DNA of 64,000 nucleotides from Deinococcales bacterium (GTDB lineage: Bacteria > Deinococcota > Deinococci > Deinococcales > JAAFIG01), in assembly GCA_025352125.1 (NCBI GenBank), contig JANXTZ010000073.1, forward strand, positions 1 through 64,000, written 5' to 3'. Positions within the stretch are counted from its first letter, which is position 1. The number at the start of each line of letters is the position of its first letter. The notes under the pieces are model-generated. The model ran no database searches, was not told the DNA's origin, and saw nothing but the letters and a program-made list of their open reading frames with translations. Shown piece by piece: positions 1-11,310 of this stretch. The position numbers were made by a program, and so were the translations under genes.

Positions 1-66
1 CTTTTTGGTGATAATGTCCTGGACGGCTAGCAGTTTTTGGGCTGGAGTGTAGGTTTTGTGGGGCAT
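1..66 (-). CDS. Partial N-terminus of a putative transposase/HTH protein (runs off window)
   Basis: The minus strand carries an ATG at 66 preceded by a good AGGAG ribosome site and an open frame to the window edge. The 22 visible residues begin [19 protein letters not shown], which resembles the first helix of IS3-type OrfA or other helix-turn-helix transposase subunits (basic, KxYTPxxKLxAV). Only the N-terminus is present, so the family is a guess. It lies head to head with an IS5-type transposase tail, suggesting that one element inserted into another. Confidence 0.35.
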   Translation of the reverse strand, partial: MPHKTYTPAQKLLAVQDIITKK

Positions 67-84
67 ACCGGCTTCTCCTTTGCT

Positions 85-104
85 TGGGTCTGATTTTAGA
101 CCCA
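85..104. repeat. Perfect 7-bp inverted repeat, possible IS end
   Basis: TGGGTCT and AGACCCA flank a 6-base loop. It lies between the start of the minus-strand partial ORF and the transposase remnant, where the terminal repeat of the inserted element would be expected. It could also be a hairpin that blocks readthrough into the element. No target duplication can be checked because the other end is outside the window. Confidence 0.35.
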
Positions 105-119
105 GGTGGGGAAGATGGT

Positions 120-301
120 CTCAACTTTGGGGTTCACTCCAGTTCTTGTTGTTGCCGATGCGTTGGGTGGTTGAACGTTCTTTTGGTTGGATGACGCGGT
201 TTCGTCGTTTAGCGCGTGATTTTGAGCGGTTGCCTGAGGTGTTTGGTGGGTTGCATTTTGTGGCGTTTGGGATTCTGATGCTGGCGAAATACTTGAGGTG
301 A
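120..301 (+). pseudogene. C-terminal remnant of an IS5-family transposase
   Basis: The frame ends with [20 protein letters not shown], then [11 protein letters not shown] and [15 protein letters not shown]. This is the C-terminal segment of IS5-group DDE transposases (RRWVVERTFAWLxRxRRLxKDYE), including the catalytic Glu of the VERS/T motif. Everything upstream of about residue FLLLP is missing, so the first two catalytic Asp are gone and the gene is a fragment. The join lies close to the inverted repeat at 85-104, consistent with interruption by another insertion sequence. Confidence 0.6.
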
Positions 302-460
302 ATTTGCATCGGGTACTTACCACCCTCTACATAAGACTTATTCATCTAATTTTCTCCAAGCGGAAGTTTTTATAGAAGCTATGACCAAATAATACCGCAA
401 GTGCGGAACAGAATCCTCGAGAAGCCTAAAACCGAGAATTCAGAATTTTTGAATTCATCC

Positions 461-3436
<2,976 letters not shown>

Positions 3437-3653
3437 ACCAGCACCTCTTTTATTGCGTCACAGACGATTGAAGTTCTAAATTTAAGAAAGTCAGAATTAA
3501 GACGTCACACGATATCACCTGGCGATGCCGTATGTACAGAGCCAAATGCAGTATTGAGAACAGGCTGAGAACGTAACGTGTTTTGCAGTGTTCAGGTATT
3601 CAAATGTGGTAGAGACTCATTGCTAGCCATGCACTCCGACTTCATCCAGAACC

Positions 3654-3728
3654 TCGAGCCACACGTGTAAAAAACCTAAACTCTCTTCTCCCGCAAGCGG
3701 GAGAAGGGCTGGGCATGAGGGTGGGCAG
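3654..3728. repeat. Dispersed non-coding repeat, family R1
   Basis: This is a copy of a roughly 70-base element. Its shared parts are TCGAGCCACRCGTGTAAAAA, then AACYTAAACTC, then a hairpin whose arms read CTTCTCCC and GGGAGAAG, then GGGRATGAGGGT. A closely matching copy lies at 11311-11380; shorter copies of the hairpin part lie at 11196-11235 and 60335-60375. The gene-free stretch 3437-3773 otherwise holds the uvrA 5' flank and, at 3629-3647, a 19-base match to the segment after the repeat at 7142-7171 (ending CTCCGACTTMATC). Confidence 0.65.
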
Positions 3729-3773
3729 TGTCCTCCGTTCTCGTGTCTGACCAGCAAAACCCACCGAACATGC

Positions 3774-4676
3774 TTACGCACCAACTTCCAATTCTCGAGC
3801 CTTCACATTCGTTTCTCGAGTTGGAATCTGCGAGAGGATCATGGCGAGCAGTACCAACCCCGCGCCAATCCATCCATTCAAATTCAGAACCTCGCCCAGC
3901 CACCAGTACGAGAACACGGCGGCAAAGACTGGCTCGAGCGAGTAGAGCACGGCGGCTTGAAAGACGGGTACGGCTTTTTGGGCGGTCGTTTGCAGCAAGG
4001 TCGTCAAGCCTGCGGCAACCAAGCCAAGGTACAACACGGGCAGCAAACTCGAGCCGAGTAGGGCTTTGGGGATTCCATGCTCGAGTACGCCTGGTAACGC
4101 CCACAAGCCAGCCAGAACCCCGACCACCGAGATTTGAGCACCGGAGAGCTGCAAGCTCGAGTGATGCCTTGAAACGCGGTCTAGAAGCAAAATGTACGCC
4201 GCATAGCTGATGGCGCAACCAAGCGTCCAAAGGTCGCCGAGCGAAAATTTGAAGGTTTGCGCATCAAAGCTCATGACGCCAATGCCAGCAAGCGCCAAAA
4301 ATGCCGCCAAAAAAGCAACTTTCGGCACGGATTTTCCCAAGAATGGCAACGCGAGCGGCACAAAAATCACGTTCAAACCCGTGATAAATGCCGCCCTGCC
4401 GCTCGAGATGCTTTGAATGCCGATGGCTTGGGTCAAGAAAGTCACGAACAACAAGGCACCCAGGGGCAGAGCGTCGCGCCACAATGTCAAGCTCGAGCCT
4501 CTCAAAAATGGCAGAAACAGAAGTGTGGAAAGCAAAAAACGCGCCGCCACCAACTCGGCTGGGGAGAGTGTTTTGGTGACAATCTTGACGCCGGGAAAAG
4601 TTGTTCCCCAGATTAAAGTGACCAGCACCAACAGCATCACGCCCACGGTTTGGCTTGGGGTTTTCAGCAAAATCAT
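3774..4676 (-). CDS. EamA/DMT-family transporter
   Basis: This is an inner-membrane permease of the drug/metabolite transporter superfamily, 300 residues with about ten hydrophobic segments in two EamA halves. The first half has the typical LVTLIWGTTFPGVKIV opening and the second ends with SLEPVFAAVFSYWWLGE, a family hallmark. The substrate cannot be read from sequence. I place the start at the ATG at 4676, because the upstream in-frame extension runs back through the terminator of the preceding gene. It follows the TPR gene on the same strand but is separated from it by that terminator. Confidence 0.85.
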   Translation of the reverse strand: MILLKTPSQTVGVMLLVLVTLIWGTTFPGVKIVTKTLSPAELVAARFLLSTLLFLPFLRGSSLTLWRDALPLGALLFVTFLTQAIGIQSISSGRAAFITGLNVIFVPLALPFLGKSVPKVAFLAAFLALAGIGVMSFDAQTFKFSLGDLWTLGCAISYAAYILLLDRVSRHHSSLQLSGAQISVVGVLAGLWALPGVLEHGIPKALLGSSLLPVLYLGLVAAGLTTLLQTTAQKAVPVFQAAVLYSLEPVFAAVFSYWWLGEVLNLNGWIGAGLVLLAMILSQIPTRETNVKARELEVGA

Positions 4677-4696
4677 CTCGAGCAGCCTAACAAAAA

Positions 4697-4718
4697 AAGC
4701 CCCCAACGTTGGGGGCTT
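4697..4718 (-). terminator. Rho-independent terminator after the TPR gene
   Basis: Arms AAGCCCCCAAC and GTTGGGGGCTT form a perfect GC-rich stem. Read on the minus strand it is followed by a run of T. It lies 17 bases after the stop of the TPR protein gene and just before the EamA gene start. Confidence 0.8.
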
Positions 4719-4734
4719 TTGCTTTGATAACAGT

Positions 4735-5874
4735 TTAACGGCTGCCAGCAGTGGTTGGGCATTTTAACTTGACGGCTGCCTCCTGCGCGTCTTTGTAATC
4801 GGCTTTGATCTTTAACGCCTTGGCGTAATTGGTGCAGGCATCGTCTTTCTTGCCCAGGCTTTCGTTGGCTTGACCCAACCAGAACCAGTAGACGTACTCG
4901 TCTGGAGCCATCAACACCGCCTTGGTAAATTGTGCGCTCGAGTCTTTGGCTTGACCCAACTCGAGGTACAGACGCCCGAGGTAATAATAATTTTCGTGGT
5001 ACGTGAGGGGGTCTAATTTTACAGCCAACTCGAGCATCTGACGGGCTTGGTTTTTGTCTTTGGTGATGTAGAGAACAATCCCGTACTGTCCAACCACGAA
5101 GGCGTCTTTGCGGGCGCTGGCGGAACGGTTGTAGGCTTGCTTGCATTGCGAGAGCGCATCACTCGTTTTGCCATTCAAACGCAATGCCTTGCAGTAAAAG
5201 GCTTGGGTGACGTAGTCGCTCGGTTTGGAATCCAGCGCTTGACGCAAAGCATCGGTGGCTTCGTCGTACTTGTTCATTTGAAGGTACAACGCGCCCAGAT
5301 TGAAGAGCACAATCGAATCGTCGGGCGCAAACTGAAGCGCCTGCTTGAAGAACTTGATGGCGTTGTCGGGTTCTTTTTTGTACTTGTAAATTGTGCCACG
5401 CAAGTTGTTGACTGCCGCTTTGGCTTCGTTGGTGGTCACAATGCGTTCGGCATCATCGAGCACCCGCAACGCTTCATCCAACTGACCTTTTTGCAAGGCG
5501 CGGTCGCTCGAGTCGGTGTACTGACTGACGTAGGTTTGCGCCAAGACCAGGTAACAACGCCAGAATTGACCGTCGATGTCGATGCAGCTTTTCATGTGCG
5601 TGATGGCGGCTTGGTAAAGTCGCAGGTGAAGCTCGACCCGTGCCAGGTTGTACAGGGCGTCGGTGTTTTTAGGCTCGAGCACCAAACAATTTCTGAAAAC
5701 CACATAGGCGGCTTGGTAATCGGCTTTGGAATAATAAAGCTTGCCCAGGGCGGTGTATTCCTTGCAGGTGGCGGCAGGTTGAGTTGGTGTGGTGCCTTGC
5801 GCAAACGCAGGCGCAGACACCATCAAAAATGCGAACAGGGTCAGAACGAATTTAAGAGGGTTTTTTGGTTGCAC
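4735..5874 (-). CDS. Secreted TPR-repeat protein
   Basis: The 379-residue protein has a Sec signal peptide (KFVLTLFAFLMVSAPAFAQ, cleavage expected after AFA at about residue 25). The rest is a chain of tetratricopeptide repeats, for example AVVFRNCLVLEPKNTDALYN, FKQALQFAPDDSIVLFNLGA and LRQALDSKPSDYVTQAFYCK. TPRs are protein-binding scaffolds, so the likely place is the periplasm or envelope; the partner is unknown. The start is GTG at 5874 with an AAGGAG ribosome site 5 bases upstream. A strong terminator follows, so it is probably a single-gene transcript. Confidence 0.85.
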   Translation of the reverse strand: MQPKNPLKFVLTLFAFLMVSAPAFAQGTTPTQPAATCKEYTALGKLYYSKADYQAAYVVFRNCLVLEPKNTDALYNLARVELHLRLYQAAITHMKSCIDIDGQFWRCYLVLAQTYVSQYTDSSDRALQKGQLDEALRVLDDAERIVTTNEAKAAVNNLRGTIYKYKKEPDNAIKFFKQALQFAPDDSIVLFNLGALYLQMNKYDEATDALRQALDSKPSDYVTQAFYCKALRLNGKTSDALSQCKQAYNRSASARKDAFVVGQYGIVLYITKDKNQARQMLELAVKLDPLTYHENYYYLGRLYLELGQAKDSSAQFTKAVLMAPDEYVYWFWLGQANESLGKKDDACTNYAKALKIKADYKDAQEAAVKLKCPTTAGSR

Positions 5875-6000
5875 ACAATCTCCTTCATGAAAAACCCTTG
5901 CGGGTGCTTCTTTTTTTAATTCTTAAGCGAACAGATGAATGTGCTGAGGCTTTTGATTAAGCACAAATTTAACTTATCTTTCTAATGACATCATGCCCGA

Positions 6001-6090
6001 TGAACCGTGCCCTAGTGAGTCGTGCCCTAGTGAATCGTGCCCTAGTGAATCGTGCCCTAATGAACCGTGCCCTAATGAACCGTGCTCAGT
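6001..6090. repeat. 15-bp minisatellite, six units
   Basis: Six head-to-tail copies of TGAAYCGTGCCCTAG-like units run from 6001 to 6090, with one to three differences between units. The unit length is a multiple of three and open frames run through it, but it lies at the broken 3' end of the recombinase pseudogene and encodes nothing recognisable. There are no spacers, so it is not a CRISPR. Confidence 0.9.
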
Positions 6091-6662
6091 ACCTCTTGGC
6101 GCTCGAGCGCATCGTGCGCCCTTTGACTCGAGAGGCGATCACCAGTTTCGGAGAGGAACAACGGACCGCGCGAACGACCAGAAAGATACGAACGCAACAC
6201 GCGGCTCGCCTCGCCGAGTTTGACCCGCACGCCAGACAGCAGCGTCAGGGCATTGTCGCGCCAACTGACGTCCTCCGCGTTCAGCATCACAATTTCGGTG
6301 ACGCGCAACTGCGTGGTCTGAACGACCTCGCCGAGCGCCTGATTGCGGTTGCGCACATAAGACTCTTGTGCCACGCGCGGCGAACGGTGAGGAATGCTGA
6401 CCCGTAACGCGGGATTTCGCTCGACTTTTCCAGCAAATTCAAGGAAATCACCATACGCCCGCAACGCCGCCAACTTTCGTGACACGGTTGCCCTGGCGGT
6501 GCCACGACCTGCCAAAACGGACAGGTAATTCTCGAGGTCGGGCGCGTCAAAAACCCGCACAGACTCGAGTGCCATTGTCACATCGGCAATGTAGGCACGG
6601 ATGGTTCTTTCGCTCGAGCCTCTGGCTTCGAGATACGTTTGAAAATCTTTGGTTGCTTCCAT
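6072..6662 (-). pseudogene. Truncated tyrosine recombinase (Xer/phage-integrase type)
   Basis: The N-terminal core-binding domain is recognisable (FQTYLEARGSSERTIRAYIADV; RATVSRKLAALRAYGDFLEF), followed by the start of the catalytic domain with the first active Arg in TTQLRVTEIVMLNAEDV. The frame stops at 196 residues. Xer proteins are about 300 and need a C-terminal HxLRH box and the Tyr nucleophile, both missing here. The stop lies inside the 15-bp minisatellite, which seems to have replaced the end of the gene. The region between the two domains is also shorter than usual. The start at 6662 has TAAACT 10 bases upstream. Probably inactive. Confidence 0.75.
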
Positions 6663-6743
6663 CGCGCCTGAAGTTTACGAACCCCTGCCAGTGAAGAGGT
6701 GAATGTGATGTGAGAAGCGTGGGGCAGGGAGCTTCTCTGAAAT

Positions 6744-7076
6744 TTGGGGATTCACAGGTGCTCGAGTCTGAGAACACATATCGCTAAGCCTGTAACATCG
6801 ATATTTCACGAGCCTGAAACGTCGGCTACTGATCCTGTTAAACTCGAGCCTGTGAAACCTGTTGCCACATACCTATCGCTGGGAGTGCTCGGCGTTTTTG
6901 CCCTGACCTTGATTTACCAAGTGCTGGTCGGAAAAGTTCCTCGAGAAATTTTCGCGGTTTTGATTGTTGCCCAAGCCCTGATTAGGATTTGGGGCAACCG
7001 CAACGGCGGCAGGAACGGTTGGTTTGGCGTGGGTTTATCATTGCTGCTTGCCGCCGCGATCTTGTTCGCAAAATAA
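6744..7076 (+). CDS. Small hypothetical membrane protein
   Basis: A frame of up to 110 residues. The C-terminal two thirds contain two strong hydrophobic segments (YLSLGVLGVFALTLIYQVLV and WFGVGLSLLLAAAILFAK) separated by a basic stretch. I do not recognise a family. The TTG at 6744 is the most upstream start and has a GGGAG about 13 bases before it. No internal ATG is well placed, so the first 35 residues may be untranslated. Confidence 0.45.
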   Translation: MGIHRCSSLRTHIAKPVTSIFHEPETSATDPVKLEPVKPVATYLSLGVLGVFALTLIYQVLVGKVPREIFAVLIVAQALIRIWGNRNGGRNGWFGVGLSLLLAAAILFAK

Positions 7077-7107
7077 TCTCGAGGTGTCGTAGGGTGCGCT
7101 TCTTTTT

Positions 7108-7137
7108 GGTCTCAAGATGCACCTAACGGGCGAGACC
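7108..7137. repeat. Palindromic element R2, copy A
   Basis: A 6-bp stem GGTCTC/GAGACC encloses an 18-base core AAGATGCACCTAACGGGC. The core is nearly identical to that of the next copy, but the stem sequence differs and remains paired. It belongs to the same family as the element inside the tRNA-Ile gene at 53179-53213. Confidence 0.7.
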
Positions 7138-7141
7138 GCTT

Positions 7142-7171
7142 GACCATAAAATGCACCTTACGGGCATGGTC
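7142..7171. repeat. Palindromic element R2, copy B
   Basis: The stem GACCAT/ATGGTC encloses the core AAAATGCACCTTACGGGC. With flanks it matches the tRNA insert at 53179-53213 base for base except in the middle of the core. It sits in the gene-free stretch 7077-7487, which holds only repeats: these two elements, a CCTCCCCT/AGGGGAGG hairpin at 7236-7257, a CCCCC/GGGGG hairpin near 7393-7411, and a fragment of this family near 7462-7480 that runs into GCCTCGCCCCTA, half of the palindrome found in purL. Confidence 0.75.
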
Positions 7172-7235
7172 GCCCATACACTCCGACTTAATCAGTTGTG
7201 TCGTTTGGCGCAATAGAAACCCAGTAGTTTTTAGT

Positions 7236-7257
7236 CCTCCCCTGATTTTAGGGGAGG
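7236..7257. repeat. Inverted repeat in gene-free stretch
   Basis: Perfect 8-bp arms CCTCCCCT and AGGGGAGG with a 6-base loop, followed by purine-rich sequence that repeats GGAGGGGT. It resembles the short non-coding hairpin repeats dispersed in many genomes. No gene can be read here. Confidence 0.5.
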
Positions 7258-7487
7258 TGGCTCGAGCGCAGCAAGAGACGGAGGGGTCGGTTCGGCATTG
7301 GTTCGATGATTACGTTTTGCACGACCCCCCGCCGCAATGATTGGTCATTCTCGAGTTAACAGAGTTTCCAAACATTCTTGAACAAGCGGCGCCCCCCTAC
7401 TTCGCAGGGGGTAACTTTTTAGCGTTCAGGAAGCTATTTTAGATTAAGTCGGAATTAATGACATGGTCGCCTCGCCCCTATAAAACC

Positions 7488-10178
7488 TCAAAATTTGGCA
7501 TCTTCAGGTTGCGGCAACCCCAGCCCCTCGAGCTGTCCCAAAATCAGGTTTTTATCGCCCACCAAGACGAGCAAACTTTTCTCGAGCGCCAACATGCTGG
7601 GCGCGAGTGTGTTGAGGCTGGCGGCGTCAAAACTGCTCAGTTCGTCGAGGGTTGAGCCGAGACTCGAGAAAGGTTTGCCTTGCACAAATAAATTCTCAGC
7701 AGTGCCGACCAGCCCCTCGAGCGTCCCAAGGCTCGAGATGGTATTGAAACGCCGTACCGCAGCCGTCTTGCTGGCTTCCTCAATGGTGATGTCACCTGGG
7801 GTCAGGCGTTTAAATTCGGTCAAAAATTCGCGCAGGCTGGCTCCCGTCACGCTGGCTTCAACATCGGTTGCCACGCGCAAGTAGGCACTTTTTTGGTTTT
7901 GATTTAAGCTCGAGTACACGCCGTAAGTGTAGCCCTTGTCCTCGCGCAAGTTTTGCATCAGACGGCTGGTGAAGGTGTCGCCCAACAGCACGTTCAGGCT
8001 TGCCAGTTGGTTGCTGCTGGGGTCCCCAGCCAGTGGCGCTGGGAAGATAAAACGAATCGCGGTTTGGCTCGAGCCTGGACGGTTCACAATCACCACGCGC
8101 TGGGTTTGATTGGCGGGTTGTGGGTAACTGGCTGTCTCGAGTGTTTTGCCCGTGTTTTTCCAACCTTTCAAAGCCAACTCGAGAGCGGCTTTGAAATCGC
8201 TGGGCTTCAGGCTTCCCGCCGCGAAAACGAGCGCATTTTGCGGTTGTATCACGGTCTTGTATTCGGCAATCACATCGCCAAGCTGCATTCTGGAAATACT
8301 CGAGACGTTGCCATTCACCGAATTGGCGGCGGGGTGATCGCGTCCAAAATACTCTCTCAGGGCAACGTTGCGAGCGATGGTGTCGATATCGTCTTTCTCG
8401 GCTGCCAGTTCGCTGAGCTTGGAACGTTGGGTTTCCTTGAAGTTAGACACTTTTAAACTTGGACGCAATAAGGCATCGCCGTACAACCCGAGTGCCGCCC
8501 TCAGGTTTGCGCTGGCAACGCTGAGATTGACGCTGGAAAATTGCAGATCGCTGCTGGCGTTAAAACTCGCGCCGATGCTGTTCAGGGCTTGCTCGAAGGC
8601 TTGAGCATTGCGTTTTCCCGCGCCCAAACCGAGCAGTTGGGTCATGACGCTCGAGCGTCCCGCGCTATTTTGGTTTTCACGGTCTGCGCCGCCACGAAAC
8701 AGCGTTGAAACGTACATCAAGGGCAGGTTGGCACGCTGCCAGTAATTGACCTTGACGCCGCTCGAGAGGCTGAACTCGGTCATGGTTGGCGTCTTAAATG
8801 CGGCAATGGCGCTGTCTTGCGGACGTGGAACGTTGACTTCATCGCTGTTGCGGCTGGCGGCAGGCAAGACGTTAATCACCACCCGAGCGTTAAAATTCAG
8901 CACCAGCTTGGCACGTGTCAACAAACTTTTTGGCGTGACTTTGCGGTAGCGCTCGAGGTCAAAGGCGAAACTGTCGGGATTGCCCAGGTAAAACTGGTAA
9001 TTGTTTAAAGCATCGGCTTTGGCAGCCAAATCTTGCAAACCCTCGAGTTTTCCAGTCTCGAGCGCCCGCACATACGGCACCAAACTGGCGGCGGTCAGAC
9101 CTTTTTTCAAGAATTCTTTTAAATTCTTGTCAATCGCCGCCTCGAGCTTGCCTGGCGTGATGCCACTGGCAGGAATCGCCTCAATCGTGAAGACTCCACC
9201 CAGCGCCTGCGATATATTGGACACGCTGACATCATCTGCCAGACCACTGACCACCAAACTCTGATACAGACGGCTCGAGTAACCCTCACCCAGCACTTGC
9301 GCCAGCAGATCGACCTCGGCATCGTTGTAACCGTACAGGCGCGGGCTGTGCCACGCCATGATGACCTTTGGCGCAGAAACATTGTCGGCAAGGGTTGCGC
9401 GTTTGACTGACAGTAACTTTGCATCGGGCACGGGTTTGCGCAAAATATCGGACGCCCTGGGAATGCTTTTAAACAAGCTCGAGATCAGGGGCTTGATTTT
9501 CTTCGGGTCAAAATCGCCCGCAACGACCATTGACGCGTTGTTTGGTACGTAATAGGTGTTAAAAAACCGTTTGACATCCGCCACCGTCGCGGCGTTCAAA
9601 TCCTCTTCGGTGCCGATCACCGGATTGAAATACGGATGGTTGCTCGGGTACAAGTATTTTGTTAGCGCATCCTCGGCTTGGGCATACGGCGTCTCGAGCA
9701 CGTTCTGGCGCATCTCGTTCAAGACCACACTGCGTTGCAAATCAAGTTTTTTCTGGTCAATGTTCTTGCCAAGATTCGCCATCCGGTCCGCCTCGAGCCA
9801 CAACAGCGTTGGAAGTTGCGCACTCGGACCGCTCGAGTAATAATTGGTGTAATCGGCGTTGGTGCTGGCGTTGTTGCTGCCGCCGCCCGCCTCCATGATC
9901 TTGTCAAAATTGGGCGCGGCTTTGGTGCCCATGAACATCAAATGCTCGAACAAATGCGCGAAACCCGAACGCATGGCGGGTTCGTCTTTGGAACCCACCC
10001 GAAACCACAAATTGACTGCTGCCGTGGGCAAGCTGTGATCGACGTGCAAAATGACGGTCAAGCCGTTTTGCAAAACGTATTTTTCGGTCATCACATTCAG
10101 CTTTTGGGCAAATGCCGAAGGCAGCAAACTCGAGACGGTTAAGGCGGCAAAGATCAAGGTTTTTTTGAGTTTATTCAT
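7488..10178 (-). CDS. Exported M16-family zinc metallopeptidase (pitrilysin-like, two-unit)
   Basis: The 896-residue protein starts with a signal peptide (KKTLIFAALTVSSLLPSAFAQ). The inverted zinc motif HLFEH is at residues 75-79 and the third ligand Glu lies in NEMRQNV (about residue 155), giving an intact active N-terminal M16 unit. The C-terminal half is a second M16 repeat without the motif, including RFIFPAPLAGDPSSNQLASL and SRLMQNLREDKGYTYGVYS (the R-Y pair typical of M16C). Such proteins are periplasmic oligopeptide-degrading clamshell proteases. It stands alone; downstream is the repeat patch at 7077-7487. Confidence 0.93.
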   Translation of the reverse strand: MNKLKKTLIFAALTVSSLLPSAFAQKLNVMTEKYVLQNGLTVILHVDHSLPTAAVNLWFRVGSKDEPAMRSGFAHLFEHLMFMGTKAAPNFDKIMEAGGGSNNASTNADYTNYYSSGPSAQLPTLLWLEADRMANLGKNIDQKKLDLQRSVVLNEMRQNVLETPYAQAEDALTKYLYPSNHPYFNPVIGTEEDLNAATVADVKRFFNTYYVPNNASMVVAGDFDPKKIKPLISSLFKSIPRASDILRKPVPDAKLLSVKRATLADNVSAPKVIMAWHSPRLYGYNDAEVDLLAQVLGEGYSSRLYQSLVVSGLADDVSVSNISQALGGVFTIEAIPASGITPGKLEAAIDKNLKEFLKKGLTAASLVPYVRALETGKLEGLQDLAAKADALNNYQFYLGNPDSFAFDLERYRKVTPKSLLTRAKLVLNFNARVVINVLPAASRNSDEVNVPRPQDSAIAAFKTPTMTEFSLSSGVKVNYWQRANLPLMYVSTLFRGGADRENQNSAGRSSVMTQLLGLGAGKRNAQAFEQALNSIGASFNASSDLQFSSVNLSVASANLRAALGLYGDALLRPSLKVSNFKETQRSKLSELAAEKDDIDTIARNVALREYFGRDHPAANSVNGNVSSISRMQLGDVIAEYKTVIQPQNALVFAAGSLKPSDFKAALELALKGWKNTGKTLETASYPQPANQTQRVVIVNRPGSSQTAIRFIFPAPLAGDPSSNQLASLNVLLGDTFTSRLMQNLREDKGYTYGVYSSLNQNQKSAYLRVATDVEASVTGASLREFLTEFKRLTPGDITIEEASKTAAVRRFNTISSLGTLEGLVGTAENLFVQGKPFSSLGSTLDELSSFDAASLNTLAPSMLALEKSLLVLVGDKNLILGQLEGLGLPQPEDAKF

Positions 10179-10243
10179 CTTAAATCCAGGGTATCACCTG
10201 AACCAATAGCTGTGTTGAAATCGTAAATTTGATTCAAAACAGG

Positions 10244-10249
10244 TAGACT
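10244..10249 (+). promoter_or_regulatory. TANNNT box of a leaderless promoter
   Basis: TAGACT lies 6 bases before the GTG start at 10256, the arrangement of Deinococcus leaderless genes. No good -35 hexamer is at the usual distance. Confidence 0.55.
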
Positions 10250-10255
10250 TCAACC

Positions 10256-11128
10256 GTGAAAATTGGTTTACCTGATACGTTAAGATACCAGCGTTACGGC
10301 GCTTGGTGGGAAGCATTTCTAACAAATCTTGGTTTGGAAATCATCAAACCAAGCCTGCCACTCGAGGATTCACTCAGCGAGGGCGCACGTTTGATGCCGT
10401 CTGAACCCGTGACCGTGCAATTGTTCGTCGGACGGGTGCTCGAGCTTGCGCCTCTGGTTGATGCCATCATTGTGCCCGACTTGAACCCTGGCGCTGAACC
10501 AGGCATGGGTCAAGCCGTGGACCCCTGGATGGTCGATCTTGCCAGTATGCTATCACGGCGCTTTTCGCTGCCAGCACTGCACAGCATTCCAACCCGTCTC
10601 AACGAAGGCGAAACCTCGAGCTTTGCCGTGCGTTTGGGCGTTGCCATGACGCAAAACACCACGCTTGTACGGCGTTCAATGGATCGAATGCAGACGGGTT
10701 TAAAACCCGCCAAACCCAGCGAACCAGTTTGGGCAAAAGCAGGTTTCTCGAGCATCGGTTTGGTTGGCGACCCCAGCCTGCTCGAGACAGACTTTTTACT
10801 CAAAAACTTTATCGCGCTGCTCGAACAGTTTGGGCTTCATGCCGTCAACGCCAGCGAGATGCCACGCGAAAAAGTGCTCGAGTTTGGACGCAAGAAACTG
10901 CCCGACGCGCTCGAGACGGACGTTGAAACCGTGGGCGGCGCGGCGTTCCTGGAGGGCAAAGCCTCTATTTTGGGTTTGATCGCCCTTGCGCCAGCCAACG
11001 CGCCGCTGCAAACCAAACTTGGGCAAGACATTGTCAAACGCGCCCGAAAACCAAGCATCCAACTCGAGCTTGGGAGTGCTGCCCTCGAGACGAAGGTGGC
11101 GGCGTTTGCTGCACTGTTGGGGAAATGA
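10256..11128 (+). CDS. DUF2229-like protein (2-hydroxyacyl-CoA dehydratase activase-related)
   Basis: The N-terminus MKIGLPDTLRYQRYGAWWEA, then LGLEIIKPS, resembles the opening of DUF2229/activase-associated proteins (KIGIPRALLYYRYxPLWxxFFEELGxEV), a relative of the HgdB dehydratase fold. The expected PVK-type segment reads EPVTVQLFVGRVLELAPLVDAIIVPDL. Cysteines that bind an Fe-S cluster in true dehydratases are absent, and no activase ATPase is adjacent, so an enzymatic role is doubtful. At 290 residues it is near the size of the DUF alone. GTG start chosen for the TANNNT box 6 bases upstream. Function unknown. Confidence 0.55.
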   Translation: MKIGLPDTLRYQRYGAWWEAFLTNLGLEIIKPSLPLEDSLSEGARLMPSEPVTVQLFVGRVLELAPLVDAIIVPDLNPGAEPGMGQAVDPWMVDLASMLSRRFSLPALHSIPTRLNEGETSSFAVRLGVAMTQNTTLVRRSMDRMQTGLKPAKPSEPVWAKAGFSSIGLVGDPSLLETDFLLKNFIALLEQFGLHAVNASEMPREKVLEFGRKKLPDALETDVETVGGAAFLEGKASILGLIALAPANAPLQTKLGQDIVKRARKPSIQLELGSAALETKVAAFAALLGK

Positions 11129-11195
11129 ATTTCTCGAATTTATTGGCAATTGAATACGACATTTTTCTTGCTAGACACGAAATACGACAGATTGT

Positions 11196-11235
11196 CTCCT
11201 CTCATCCCCAACCCTTCTCTCCCAGAAGAGAAGGG
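11196..11235. repeat. Dispersed repeat R1, short copy (inverted orientation)
   Basis: Contains CTCATCCCCAACCCTTCTCT and then AGAAGAGAAGGG, the reverse orientation of the R1 hairpin and GGGGATGAG tail. It lies in the gene-free stretch 11129-11452, which holds only this and the next copy. Confidence 0.6.
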
Positions 11236-11310
11236 GGGGGTTATTCAGACCTCGAGAAGCATAAATGTTGTGTTTTAGATTCTCTTCATAAGCAGAAATA
11301 GGACAAAACT

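Noticed and set aside
4677..4706. Upstream start of the EamA gene
   Set aside because: It would place the start codon inside the T-rich part of the TPR gene terminator.
5047..5919. 290-codon frame opposite the TPR gene
   Set aside because: It mirrors the TPR protein; composition follows the opposite strand's third positions, and the signal peptide and ribosome site are on the minus-strand gene.
6001..6090. Possible CRISPR array
   Set aside because: Units are contiguous 15-mers without spacers; a minisatellite.
5985..6407. Repeat peptide frame through the 15-bp minisatellite
   Set aside because: No ribosome site, no family, and it runs through the reverse of the recombinase remnant. The repeat length being a multiple of three keeps several frames open by default.
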